Shown: piece after piece, positions 1-5,182 of the stretch | How positions within the stretch are numbered: position 1 is the first letter of the stretch | Layout: the number at the start of each line of letters is the position of its first letter | From: Cyanobacteriota bacterium | GTDB taxonomy: Bacteria; Cyanobacteriota; Cyanobacteriia; Leptolyngbyales; Leptolyngbyaceae | Assembly: GCA_027482985.1 (NCBI GenBank) | Contig: JAIXVO010000776.1 | Coordinates: 1-5,182, forward strand | Reading direction: 5' to 3' | DNA length: 5,182 bases | The notes under the pieces: generated by a model | Databases searched by the model: none | The model's input: the letters and a program-made list of their open reading frames with translations, nothing else | What the model was told of the DNA's origin: nothing | Translations under genes and position numbers: made by a program

Positions 1-879
1 AATGGGCGCATAAAGCGAGTTCAGTCGAGTTGCATCGATGCCCGCTTGGATTAACGTTTGGCACACTTGGCGTACCCGCTTTTGACTGCCAATCATGCCG
101 ATGTATGGGCAAGGCACCTCACGCTGGAGCAACAGGTTTAACGCCTCCAGATCATACTGATAGCCGCGTGTTACCAGGGCCACATAGAGTTGGGCATGCT
201 GTTCTAGTGTCGTCAAAGCCGTCGCGATCGCCCCCGCAAAAATCTCAGCCACCTGCGGATAATGCGCTCGATTCGCCCAGTCCGGGCGATCGTCCTGCAC
301 CATCACCTGAAATCCCGCCAACGCCGCCACCTGCGCCAGTTGTATCCCACAGTGCCCCGCCCCCACAATCAACAGCGTCGGCGATGGTTGCAACACCTCC
401 CGAAACACGCCTAACGAACTCCCTGCCCCTGCCTGCCCCTCCCGCTCTCTTCCTCCCCCTCCCTCCACATAAGGCGATCGCCCCTCGCCCAACGGGGTCA
501 CCAACGTCACCGACTGTCCAGCATTGAGTTGCGTCAGGATCGTTTGCCCTAACGCTGCCGCTGCACTTCCTTGCCAGCGATCGATCCAAACCTGCATCCA
601 GCCACCACAGATGCCTTCCCTTGGCTGTTGGGGTGAACCCGCTAAATTAATTTCGACCCATTGCGGCGTTCCAGTCGCACACACGACTTGCGCCTGTTGG
701 ATCACTTTGGCTTCCCCCGCCCCGCCGCCGATCGTGCCCACACAATTGCCCTGGCGATCGACAAACAGTTTGGCACCCACTTCTCGCGGCACTGACCCAC
801 GACTGGCAACTACCGTAGCCACCGCGATCGCGCCTTGTGACAACGCTGCAACCACTTGACGATAAAAGGCTACACTCAC
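1..879 (-). CDS. xdhC: XdhC/CoxI-family molybdenum hydroxylase maturation protein, C-terminus beyond the window
   Basis: Proteins of this family bind molybdenum cofactor and assist its sulfuration and insertion into xanthine dehydrogenase or CO-dehydrogenase-like enzymes in the cytoplasm. The frame is open from GTG at 879 to the left edge (293 codons; full-length relatives are longer). The N-terminal XdhC_CoxI domain (about residues 4-130) shows GSVPREVGAKL (28-38), GTIGGGAGEAKV (48-59) and the conserved Cys motif GICGGW (C91). The C-terminal Rossmann domain begins with IVGAGHCG (171-178), followed by QDDRPDWAN, TRGYQYD and YIGMIGSQKR (259-268), and the visible part ends at YAPI, where relatives continue with GLDIG. 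The start is GTG because a TGA lies in frame four codons upstream and no Met occurs before residue 95. Residues 131-155 form an unusual Gly/Glu/Arg-rich linker. The gene is divergent from the kinase at 1055; its substrate enzyme is not in view. Family assignment is firm, the exact client enzyme is unknown. Confidence 0.93.
   Translation of the reverse strand, partial: MSVAFYRQVVAALSQGAIAVATVVASRGSVPREVGAKLFVDRQGNCVGTIGGGAGEAKVIQQAQVVCATGTPQWVEINLAGSPQQPREGICGGWMQVWIDRWQGSAAAALGQTILTQLNAGQSVTLVTPLGEGRSPYVEGGGGREREGQAGAGSSLGVFREVLQPSPTLLIVGAGHCGIQLAQVAALAGFQVMVQDDRPDWANRAHYPQVAEIFAGAIATALTTLEQHAQLYVALVTRGYQYDLEALNLLLQREVPCPYIGMIGSQKRVRQVCQTLIQAGIDATRLNSLYAPI
421..468 (-). repeat. G-rich low-complexity tract within xdhC
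   Basis: On the coding (minus) strand this is a purine-rich run of GGG and GGGG blocks. It includes the arrangement GGG-A-GGGG-CAGGCA-GGGG-CA-GGG (421-443), which fits the usual four-tract G-quadruplex pattern. It stays in frame and encodes the linker residues 138-153 (EGGGGREREGQAGAGS) between the two XdhC domains. It looks like an expanded low-complexity insert rather than conserved protein sequence. Confidence 0.6.
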
Positions 880-910
880 TCCACACCATCAAACCCAACC
901 GCGTTTGGTC

Positions 911-938
911 ATTGTAGAGCAAAACTTGAGCACCTGAA
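911..938 (-). promoter_or_regulatory. Candidate sigma-70-type promoter for xdhC
   Basis: Read on the minus strand, TACAAT (911-916) matches the -10 consensus at five of six positions. A poor -35-like TTCAGG (933-938) lies 16 nt further upstream. Transcription would begin near 904, giving a leader of about 25 nt before the GTG start at 879. No clear Shine-Dalgarno is visible. The -10 is good and the -35 weak, so this is a prediction only. Confidence 0.4.
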
Positions 939-1002
939 GCCGCAGTGCCAGACGGTTGCGTTCGCGAGTGCCAACATTTGTCCACCGTGTTGCAAAACTA
1001 AT

Positions 1003-1033
1003 TGGTTAGGGAATTCTAAAGAAAGTTTAAAAT
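1003..1033 (+). promoter_or_regulatory. Weak candidate promoter for the PAS-PAS-GAF kinase
   Basis: TTGGTT (1003-1008) and TAAAAT (1028-1033, five of six to TATAAT) are separated by 19 nt, longer than ideal. They lie 21-52 nt upstream of the ATG at 1055. The interval also carries the word AGGGAATTCT (1008-1017), which recurs upstream of the second sensor gene. No Shine-Dalgarno is visible before the ATG; the sequence there is a short CAG repeat (1041-1050). Support is modest. Confidence 0.25.
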
Positions 1034-1054
1034 CCATTCGCAGCAGCAGCGTTT

Positions 1055-3277
1055 ATGACGGCAAACCTTCCTTCCCCGCGATCGAGTCCGGCGCTGGAGT
1101 TACCCCGGTTTCAGGCCGATGTCACCGCGTATCAGCAACTTCTGGATAGTGTACCGGGGGTAATGATGCAATTTTGCTTATCTGCCGCAGGGCAAATTCG
1201 ATTTCGCTATGTTAGTGCGGGTTGTCAGCCTTTACTGCAAGTGTCACCAGACGAGTTGCTGCAGGATGCGACCTGTTTCGTCAAGTTAATTGATCCTGCC
1301 GATCGCGCCTGTTTTCATGCCGCGATCGCCCATTCTGCCATGACCCTCACCCCGTGGCGCTGGGAAGGTCGCTTGCAACGGCCAACGTCAGCCCCCTGCT
1401 GGATTGAGATCACCGCCCAGGCGCAGTTGCCCATCGACCACGAAATTCTGTGGAACGGCATGATCATGGATGTGACGGCTCGCCAGCAAGCACAAGCCAC
1501 GCTCTCCGCCAGTGAACGGAAGAATCATGCGTTACTCTCTGTGCTGCCAGATATTATTTTCTCCTACAACCGGGAAGGCATTTATCTCGACTTTTTCCCA
1601 TCCAGTGATTGGGACCCAGCGGTGCCGCCCGATTCGTTCCTGGGTAAATCGGTGTATGAAGTCCTGCCCCACTCTGTCGCCGCGATGATCCACGCCGCCA
1701 TCCATCAGGCTTTAGATCCCGATCAACCAGAAACAATCCAACGCCTGGAATACCAATTAGCGCTGCAAGGGGAACAGCATGATTATGAAGTGCGCATCGT
1801 GGCATTAGGCACAGATCAGGCATTGGCGATTGTCCGCGACATTAGCGATCGCAAACAGGCCGAAGCGACGCTGCGCGATTATGCCGATCGCCAAGCGCTG
1901 CTGAATCAATTAACGACTCAAATTCGCAACTCACTCGATCAGGAAACGATCATTGATACGGCGATTACGGCGATGAGTCAAAAACTACAACTTGATTTTT
2001 GTGGCTTGTTGTGGTTTCACCTGGAAGCGAACCCGCCGCAGTGGGAAGTGGTGAAAGCCGTGGAAACGGCGAACCCAATGCCGCATCAGTTAGCCAGTCA
2101 TCCGGCCAGCCGGGTGGGGCCAGTGGAAGAACAACTGATGCAGCATAGCGTGGTGCGCATTGATGAAGTGGCAACTTACCCCGAACCGATCCATCGCGCT
2201 TACTTACAGCAGTTGGGGGCGCGATCGGTGCTGGAGGTGCGGATTCTTCTGCAAAATGGACAATTGGGCGTATTAATGGGCTGTCGCCAGCAAGTACAAC
2301 CGTGGGCTGCGGCGGAAGTGGAACTTTTGCAAGCGGTCGCCGCCCAACTCACGATCGCCCTGAATCAAGCCAGTCTCTACCAGGAAAGTCAGAATCGGGC
2401 GCAAGCCTTGAGTGATGCCTTGCTGGAATTGCAACAAACCCAGATGCAAATGATTCAGAGCGAGAAAATGTCTTCCTTGGGGCAGTTGGTGGCTGGGGTC
2501 GCTCACGAAATTAATAACCCAGTCAACTTCATTTATGGCAATCTGTCCCATGCCAATGAGTACATTCAGGATCTCTTAGGCTTGGTGGATCTGTATCAGC
2601 ATCACTATCCCCAACCTGCGTCTGCGATTTTGGCGGAAATCGAGGCGATCGATCTGGAGTTTTTGCAAGATGATTTGTTGAAATTACTGAATTCAATGAA
2701 AGTGGGTGCCGATCGCATTCAAACGATCGTCGGTTCGCTGCGGACGTTTTCTCGCATGGATGAAAGCGAGAAAAACTCAGTGAATATTCACGATGGCATC
2801 GACAGCACACTGATGATTTTGCAGAATCGCATCAAAGCCAAACACGATCGCGTCGAAATTAATATCCACAAAGACTATGGCTCATTACCCGCCATTAGCT
2901 GCTACGTCGGTCAATTGAATCAGGTCTTCATGAATATTCTGGTGAATGCGATCGATGCCCTGGAAGAACTGACTTGCCATCCACCCGATCCCACCTGGCA
3001 GCCGACGATTACAATTCAAACAAGTTGTTTACCCGCCACTGACACCACGGCAGCGATCGCCCAAATTCGCCTGCAAGACAATGGCCCTGGGATGCCCGCA
3101 GCTGTGCGATCGCGAATTTTCGATCCCTTCTACACCACCAAACCCATCGGCAAAGGCACGGGCATGGGGCTGTCCATCAGCCACCAAATCATCACCGAAA
3201 AACACGGTGGCACGTTCACCTGCCACTCCACCCCCGGCAACGGCACCGAGTTTGTCATCCAAATTCCCCTCCGCTAA
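1055..3277 (+). CDS. Soluble PAS-PAS-GAF sensor histidine kinase, cyanobacterial type
   Basis: This is a cytoplasmic two-component sensor kinase that autophosphorylates a histidine and passes phosphate to a response regulator. Its 740 residues contain no obvious membrane helix. Domains in order: PAS 1 (about 25-145, ending MDVTARQQA), PAS 2 (about 155-272, ending RDISDRKQAE), GAF (about 282-440), a helical linker (441-470), and a HisKA dimerisation domain with phospho-acceptor H484 in VAHEINNP. The ATPase domain has an N box at NILVNAIDAL (N627, N631), G1 DNGPGMP (675-681), F box FDPFYTTK (689-696) and G2 GKGTGMGL (699-706), so all catalytic motifs are intact. About 60 residues (roughly 495-555) lie between the H-box helix and the segment RIQTIVGSLRTFSR; this extended form is common in cyanobacterial kinases. 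ATG 1055 is the first possible start after an in-frame TAA at 1028. There is no receiver domain or adjacent co-directional regulator, so it behaves as an orphan kinase. Signal and partner are unknown. Confidence 0.95.
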   Translation: MTANLPSPRSSPALELPRFQADVTAYQQLLDSVPGVMMQFCLSAAGQIRFRYVSAGCQPLLQVSPDELLQDATCFVKLIDPADRACFHAAIAHSAMTLTPWRWEGRLQRPTSAPCWIEITAQAQLPIDHEILWNGMIMDVTARQQAQATLSASERKNHALLSVLPDIIFSYNREGIYLDFFPSSDWDPAVPPDSFLGKSVYEVLPHSVAAMIHAAIHQALDPDQPETIQRLEYQLALQGEQHDYEVRIVALGTDQALAIVRDISDRKQAEATLRDYADRQALLNQLTTQIRNSLDQETIIDTAITAMSQKLQLDFCGLLWFHLEANPPQWEVVKAVETANPMPHQLASHPASRVGPVEEQLMQHSVVRIDEVATYPEPIHRAYLQQLGARSVLEVRILLQNGQLGVLMGCRQQVQPWAAAEVELLQAVAAQLTIALNQASLYQESQNRAQALSDALLELQQTQMQMIQSEKMSSLGQLVAGVAHEINNPVNFIYGNLSHANEYIQDLLGLVDLYQHHYPQPASAILAEIEAIDLEFLQDDLLKLLNSMKVGADRIQTIVGSLRTFSRMDESEKNSVNIHDGIDSTLMILQNRIKAKHDRVEINIHKDYGSLPAISCYVGQLNQVFMNILVNAIDALEELTCHPPDPTWQPTITIQTSCLPATDTTAAIAQIRLQDNGPGMPAAVRSRIFDPFYTTKPIGKGTGMGLSISHQIITEKHGGTFTCHSTPGNGTEFVIQIPLR

Positions 3278-3321
3278 CCCCAACCTGAACCGCTTCAATT
3301 ATTGCCCTGCCTCGTTGGTAG

Positions 3322-3370
3322 CTGCCTAATGACCCTCTTTGGATAGAGGGCTGAGGCTATCTCCAGGCAG
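3322..3370 (+). terminator. Nested inverted repeats after the kinase gene, possible terminator or leader structure
   Basis: An inner perfect 6-bp stem CCCTCT/AGAGGG (3333-3338 with 3345-3350) with a 6-nt loop is enclosed by CTGCCT/AGGCAG (3322-3327 with 3365-3370). A competing pair TGCCTC/GAGGCA (3308-3313 with 3370-3375) shares bases with the outer arm. The structure starts 45 nt after the kinase stop codon and ends 46 nt before the next start. There is no downstream T-run, so it does not qualify as a standard intrinsic terminator. It could be a processing or attenuation element in a shared transcript, or chance. Confidence 0.3.
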
Positions 3371-3416
3371 AGGCAAAATCTGACTCAGCTTCAGACAATA
3401 AAGGTTCATCAAATTA

Positions 3417-3617
3417 ATGATTGAATGGGTTAGCAAAATGACATTACTGCGATTTTTACTGGGTGTTTTAATTCCCCCCGTGGGTATCTTCCTAACTTAT
3501 GGAGTGAGTAGCACGTTGTTCATCAACATTGTATTGACCCTACTCGGCTGGGTGCCTGGTAGCATTCATGCGGTGTGGGCGATCGCCAAGCACGAAGAAC
3601 GGATGGCCAATATTTAA
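3417..3617 (+). CDS. Pmp3/UPF0057 (YqaE-like) small membrane protein
   Basis: This is a tiny two-helix membrane protein. The family was named from yeast Pmp3, which modulates plasma-membrane potential and salt sensitivity; the bacterial role is poorly defined. The 66 residues show the family signature: LGVLIPPVGIFL (15-26) in helix 1, then NIVLTLLGWVPGSIHAVWAI (37-56) in helix 2, including the conserved PP, LG, PG and IHA positions. The membrane segments are about 10-28 and 34-56, with a short charged tail (KHEERMANI). The start is uncertain. ATG 3417 has AAAGG about 12 nt upstream, whereas Met8 (ATG 3438) would give a 59-residue protein that starts where most relatives start. It follows the kinase gene on the same strand after 139 bp and converges on the response regulator. 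Co-transcription with the kinase is possible but unproven. Confidence 0.88.
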   Translation: MIEWVSKMTLLRFLLGVLIPPVGIFLTYGVSSTLFINIVLTLLGWVPGSIHAVWAIAKHEERMANI

Positions 3618-3640
3618 GGAATTGACCGCATCGTCAACGC

Positions 3641-3678
3641 CACTGCCAGATGTTAATTAATTAACCCCGATCGCAGTG
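3641..3678. terminator. Convergent-gene junction with inverted repeats, possible bidirectional terminator
   Basis: The perfect 14-bp palindrome GTTAATTAATTAAC (3652-3665) contains the response regulator stop codon. It is flanked by the inverted pair CACTGC/GCAGTG (3641-3646 with 3673-3678). The two convergent genes end only 35 bp apart, so a shared termination signal would have to lie here. The AT-rich core could supply U-rich RNA on either strand, but the long GC-stem-plus-U-run layout is absent. The right half overlaps the last codons of the regulator gene. Confidence 0.3.
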
Positions 3679-4363
3679 CCAAGACAGCTGCCTGGGTGCG
3701 ATCATCGGCACAGAGCTTATTCAGGATGTTGCGGACGTGGGTTTTGACGGTTCCCAAAGAGATAAAGAGATGATCGGCGATCGCGGAATTGCTGTAGCCA
3801 TCCACAATCAACTGCAGAATCTCTAATTCTCGCTCAGTCAGCTCCACATCTTCCAGAAACTGTCCTAAGCTCGGTTCCAACGCACTGATCTCAATTTTTC
3901 TCGCGGCTAACAAACTATCCTTCGAGGGTTGCCGAATTTTTCGCAATACAATGTTGGCGATGACTGGGTCAATCCAGGCGTTACCTTCGAAGGTGGTCTG
4001 TAGGGCTTCGGTTAAGCGCTCGATACTAATATCCTTCGTGCAATAGGAATCGGCACCAGCGGCAAACGCAGCTAACACCGATTCTTCGTTATCTTGCATC
4101 GTCAAAATTAAAATCCGAGGGGCGGGTAAGGCGGCTCCTTGTTTAAGCTGCCGAGTCAGTTCAATACCATCAATATCAGGCAGGCCAATGTCTACTACAG
4201 CCACATCGGGATGGGTTTTCTGAATCAGATCTAACCCTTGAGTACCGTTGGGTGCAGTCCCAATGACATCAATACCTTTGACTTGTTGCAAGGCCGTACG
4301 GAGACCGATACGGGTCAAATCATGGTCTTCGACTAGGACAATTCGTAGATTGGTCATACTCAT
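3653..4363 (-). CDS. NarL/FixJ-family response regulator transcription factor
   Basis: This is a DNA-binding response regulator of 236 residues, a usual length for the family, activated by aspartate phosphorylation. The receiver domain (about 6-125) has acidic E12/D13, phospho-acceptor D58 in VAVVDIGLPDIDG, T88 in LILTMQD and K110 in ADSYCTKD, so all phosphotransfer residues are present. After a linker of about 45 residues comes a LuxR-type helix-turn-helix (about 174-232) with ELTERELEILQLIVDGYSN, the recognition helix SLGTVKTHVRNILNKL and the end DRTQAAVLALRSGLIN. Start: ATG 4363 follows an in-frame TAG a few codons upstream; Met3 is an alternative. No clear Shine-Dalgarno precedes either. 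It is divergent from the CHASE3 sensor gene and convergent with the Pmp3-like gene. The divergent sensor is a plausible partner. Its target genes cannot be read from this window. Confidence 0.95.
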   Translation of the reverse strand: MSMTNLRIVLVEDHDLTRIGLRTALQQVKGIDVIGTAPNGTQGLDLIQKTHPDVAVVDIGLPDIDGIELTRQLKQGAALPAPRILILTMQDNEESVLAAFAAGADSYCTKDISIERLTEALQTTFEGNAWIDPVIANIVLRKIRQPSKDSLLAARKIEISALEPSLGQFLEDVELTERELEILQLIVDGYSNSAIADHLFISLGTVKTHVRNILNKLCADDRTQAAVLALRSGLIN

Positions 4364-4648
4364 GTTTCGGTAGAAAGCACGCTAGAGGCATCAACCGATA
4401 CATTGAACGACCAGGCTGAACCACGATCCTAAAGTGCTGGTGTCAATGTATCAGAATGCTGGTGGGCGTGCTAAAGACTGGCTAATGGTTCATAAAATGG
4501 CACATGATAGCTTGCAATCGACCTCTAAATCAGAATGGAATTCATGCAGGGTTAGTCGGAGTCGCCCCATTGAGACGAGTCTCGCGATCGCTGAGCAATT
4601 CCCGCCCCCTAAAGTCTAACTTTGGATATATGTCTCGGTGAGCACAAC

Positions 4649-4660
4649 AAACTATAGTTT
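4649..4660. promoter_or_regulatory. Perfect 12-bp palindrome, possible operator and -10 region
   Basis: AAACTATAGTTT is a perfect dyad about 80 nt upstream of the CHASE3 sensor start. It contains TATAGT (4654-4659), which matches the -10 consensus at five of six positions, but no acceptable -35 lies at the right spacing. The overlap of a dyad with a possible -10 would suit a repressor or activator site. AT-rich palindromes of this size also arise by chance. Confidence 0.25.
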
Positions 4661-4672
4661 CCTTACATTTAG

Positions 4673-4690
4673 CTTTCTTTGTCAAGAAAG
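4673..4690 (+). repeat. Short hairpin in the leader of the CHASE3 sensor gene
   Basis: CTTTCTT (4673-4679) and AAGAAAG (4684-4690) form a perfect 7-bp stem with a TGTC loop. It lies 51 nt before the GTG start, directly followed by the word AGGGAATTCT. It may be an mRNA leader structure or a protein-binding dyad. No T-run follows, so it is not a terminator on the plus strand. Confidence 0.4.
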
Positions 4691-4741
4691 GGAATTCTCT
4701 CGCCGCGCCTGTCGGTGACAGAGAAAAGGTAGCGGACAACG

Positions 4742-5182
4742 GTGAAACAGTTCTTTGGCAAAAAGTCTCCGGTGAGCACCGTTCAGCAAGCCTGGACGCA
4801 GTTGCCCGTACGCTATCGGGGGGGAGTCGTGGTGGCGATTCCGGCAGCCTGCTTGCTGATTACCCTCGGTTCCTGGGTGTGGTCGCGGGAAGCCCTCTTG
4901 TCGATTCGGCGAGATGTGGAATCCACCCAGCGCAATATTTTTTCTAGTAACCAGGTGTTAACGCAAAGTGTGAATGCCGAAACTGGGGTGCGAGGTTATG
5001 CCATTACTCAACAGTCCAGTTTCCTGGAACCTTATCAGCAGGCTCAGGTAGCGCTGCCACAAGAGTTACAAAAGCTAAACCAAAAGGTGCAAGCTGACCC
5101 CCAACGGCACCAGCAAGTGGAGCGGATTAAGCAACTGTCACAGGTGAGTATGGACAGTTTGCAACAAATCATTGAGGCGGTG
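4742..5182 (+). CDS. CHASE3-domain membrane sensor, probably a histidine kinase, C-terminus beyond the window
   Basis: Only the first 147 codons are present. After a basic N-terminus (MKQFFGKK, Met from GTG), one hydrophobic helix spans about residues 28-47 (GVVVAIPAACLLITLGSWVW). Next comes a CHASE3 domain starting near residue 52, recognisable by DVESTQRN, the signature NAETGVRGYAIT (about 78-89), FLEPYQQA and a Gln-rich helical stretch to the edge. CHASE3 is an extracytoplasmic four-helix sensing domain held between two membrane helices; the second helix and the output domain lie outside. In cyanobacteria such proteins are usually histidine kinases, so kinase activity is inferred. An in-frame TAG at 4730-4732 limits the start to GTG 4742 or a later codon; AAAAGG at 4724-4729 is a possible ribosome-binding site. 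It is divergent from the NarL-type regulator, which may be its partner. Confidence 0.85.
   Translation, partial: MKQFFGKKSPVSTVQQAWTQLPVRYRGGVVVAIPAACLLITLGSWVWSREALLSIRRDVESTQRNIFSSNQVLTQSVNAETGVRGYAITQQSSFLEPYQQAQVALPQELQKLNQKVQADPQRHQQVERIKQLSQVSMDSLQQIIEAV

Larger units (their letters stand above)
224..4591. repeat. HIP1 octamer GCGATCGC, ten dispersed copies
   Basis: Copies start at 224, 474, 824, 1322, 1845, 3053, 3106, 3579, 3777 and 4584. Eight bases chosen at random would recur about once in 65 kb, so ten copies in 5.2 kb is strong over-representation. Nine copies lie within coding sequence and one (4584) is intergenic. This is the known cyanobacterial highly iterated palindrome and is the best taxonomic marker in the window. 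Several one-base variants such as GCGATCGA and CCGATCGC are also present. Confidence 0.95.
4364..4741. other. Divergent intergenic region between response regulator and CHASE3 sensor, no convincing gene
   Basis: This stretch of about 380 bp should hold the promoters of both flanking genes. I see no protein-coding signal: the open frames at 4434-4619 (plus) and 4542-4739 (minus) lack any recognisable motif. It contains one HIP1 octamer (4584-4591), a 12-bp near-hairpin GAGACGAGTCTC (4572-4583), the direct repeat CCTAAAGT (4428-4435 and 4608-4615), and, nearer the sensor gene, the palindrome AAACTATAGTTT and a 7-bp hairpin, described separately. No strong promoter for the response regulator could be picked out. 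A small RNA cannot be excluded. Confidence 0.55.

Noticed and set aside
30..527. Plus-strand Pro-rich open frame of 165 codons opposite xdhC
   Set aside because: It is the antisense shadow of the G-rich XdhC coding sequence; the minus-strand frame carries all the conserved motifs.
944..973. Direct repeat AGTGCCA (944-950 and 967-973) upstream of xdhC
   Set aside because: Seven bases at 23-bp spacing is too little to call an operator, although it lies upstream of the candidate -35.
4572..4583. GAGACGAGTCTC as a terminator or RNA hairpin
   Set aside because: The loop is only 2 nt if fully paired, no T-run follows, and no gene ends there.
4428..4615. CCTAAAGT direct repeats flanking a 172-bp segment, like a target-site duplication around a small insertion
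   Set aside because: The enclosed segment has no terminal inverted repeats and no resemblance to a known miniature element; an 8-bp match in this interval can be chance.
4434..4619. GTG-started open frame of 61 codons in the divergent intergenic region
   Set aside because: The product has no recognisable motif, membrane segment or repeat, no clear ribosome-binding site, and lies where promoters are expected.
4542..4739. Minus-strand open frame of 65 codons
   Set aside because: No family resemblance, and it overlaps the hairpin and palindrome of the sensor leader.

Overview
The window is chromosomal DNA from a cyanobacterium. The main evidence is ten copies of the octamer GCGATCGC (HIP1, the cyanobacterial highly iterated palindrome) in 5.2 kb, inside genes and between them. 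Supporting this, the first histidine kinase has the cyanobacterial-style extended dimerisation domain after HEINNP, and Shine-Dalgarno signals are weak. I cannot name the genus. Nothing indicates a plasmid, phage, transposon or CRISPR locus.

Layout: positions 1-879 (minus strand) hold the N-terminal 293 codons of an XdhC/CoxI-family molybdenum-hydroxylase maturation protein, cut by the left edge. A 175-bp divergent promoter region follows. Positions 1055-3277 (plus) encode a complete 740-residue soluble PAS-PAS-GAF hybrid-sensor histidine kinase without a receiver domain. A 139-bp spacer with nested inverted repeats leads to 3417-3617 (plus), a 66-residue Pmp3/UPF0057 two-helix membrane protein. 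Convergent with it, 35 bp away, is 3653-4363 (minus), a complete NarL/FixJ-type response regulator. A non-coding interval of about 380 bp separates that regulator from 4742-5182 (plus), the first 147 codons of a membrane-anchored CHASE3 sensor protein, probably a histidine kinase, cut by the right edge.

The right four genes form a signalling neighbourhood: two sensors, one response regulator, and a small membrane protein whose family is linked to membrane potential and salt or cold stress. The divergently placed CHASE3 sensor is the closer candidate partner for the regulator; this is inference from position only. XdhC shows no functional link to the signalling genes and probably belongs with genes beyond the left edge.

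I did not find a convincing undescribed system. The items most worth checking are a GAF domain that aligns with bilin-binding GAFs but has Ile at the usual Cys position, a 10-bp word shared by the leaders of both sensor genes, and a G-quadruplex-like tract inside the xdhC coding sequence.
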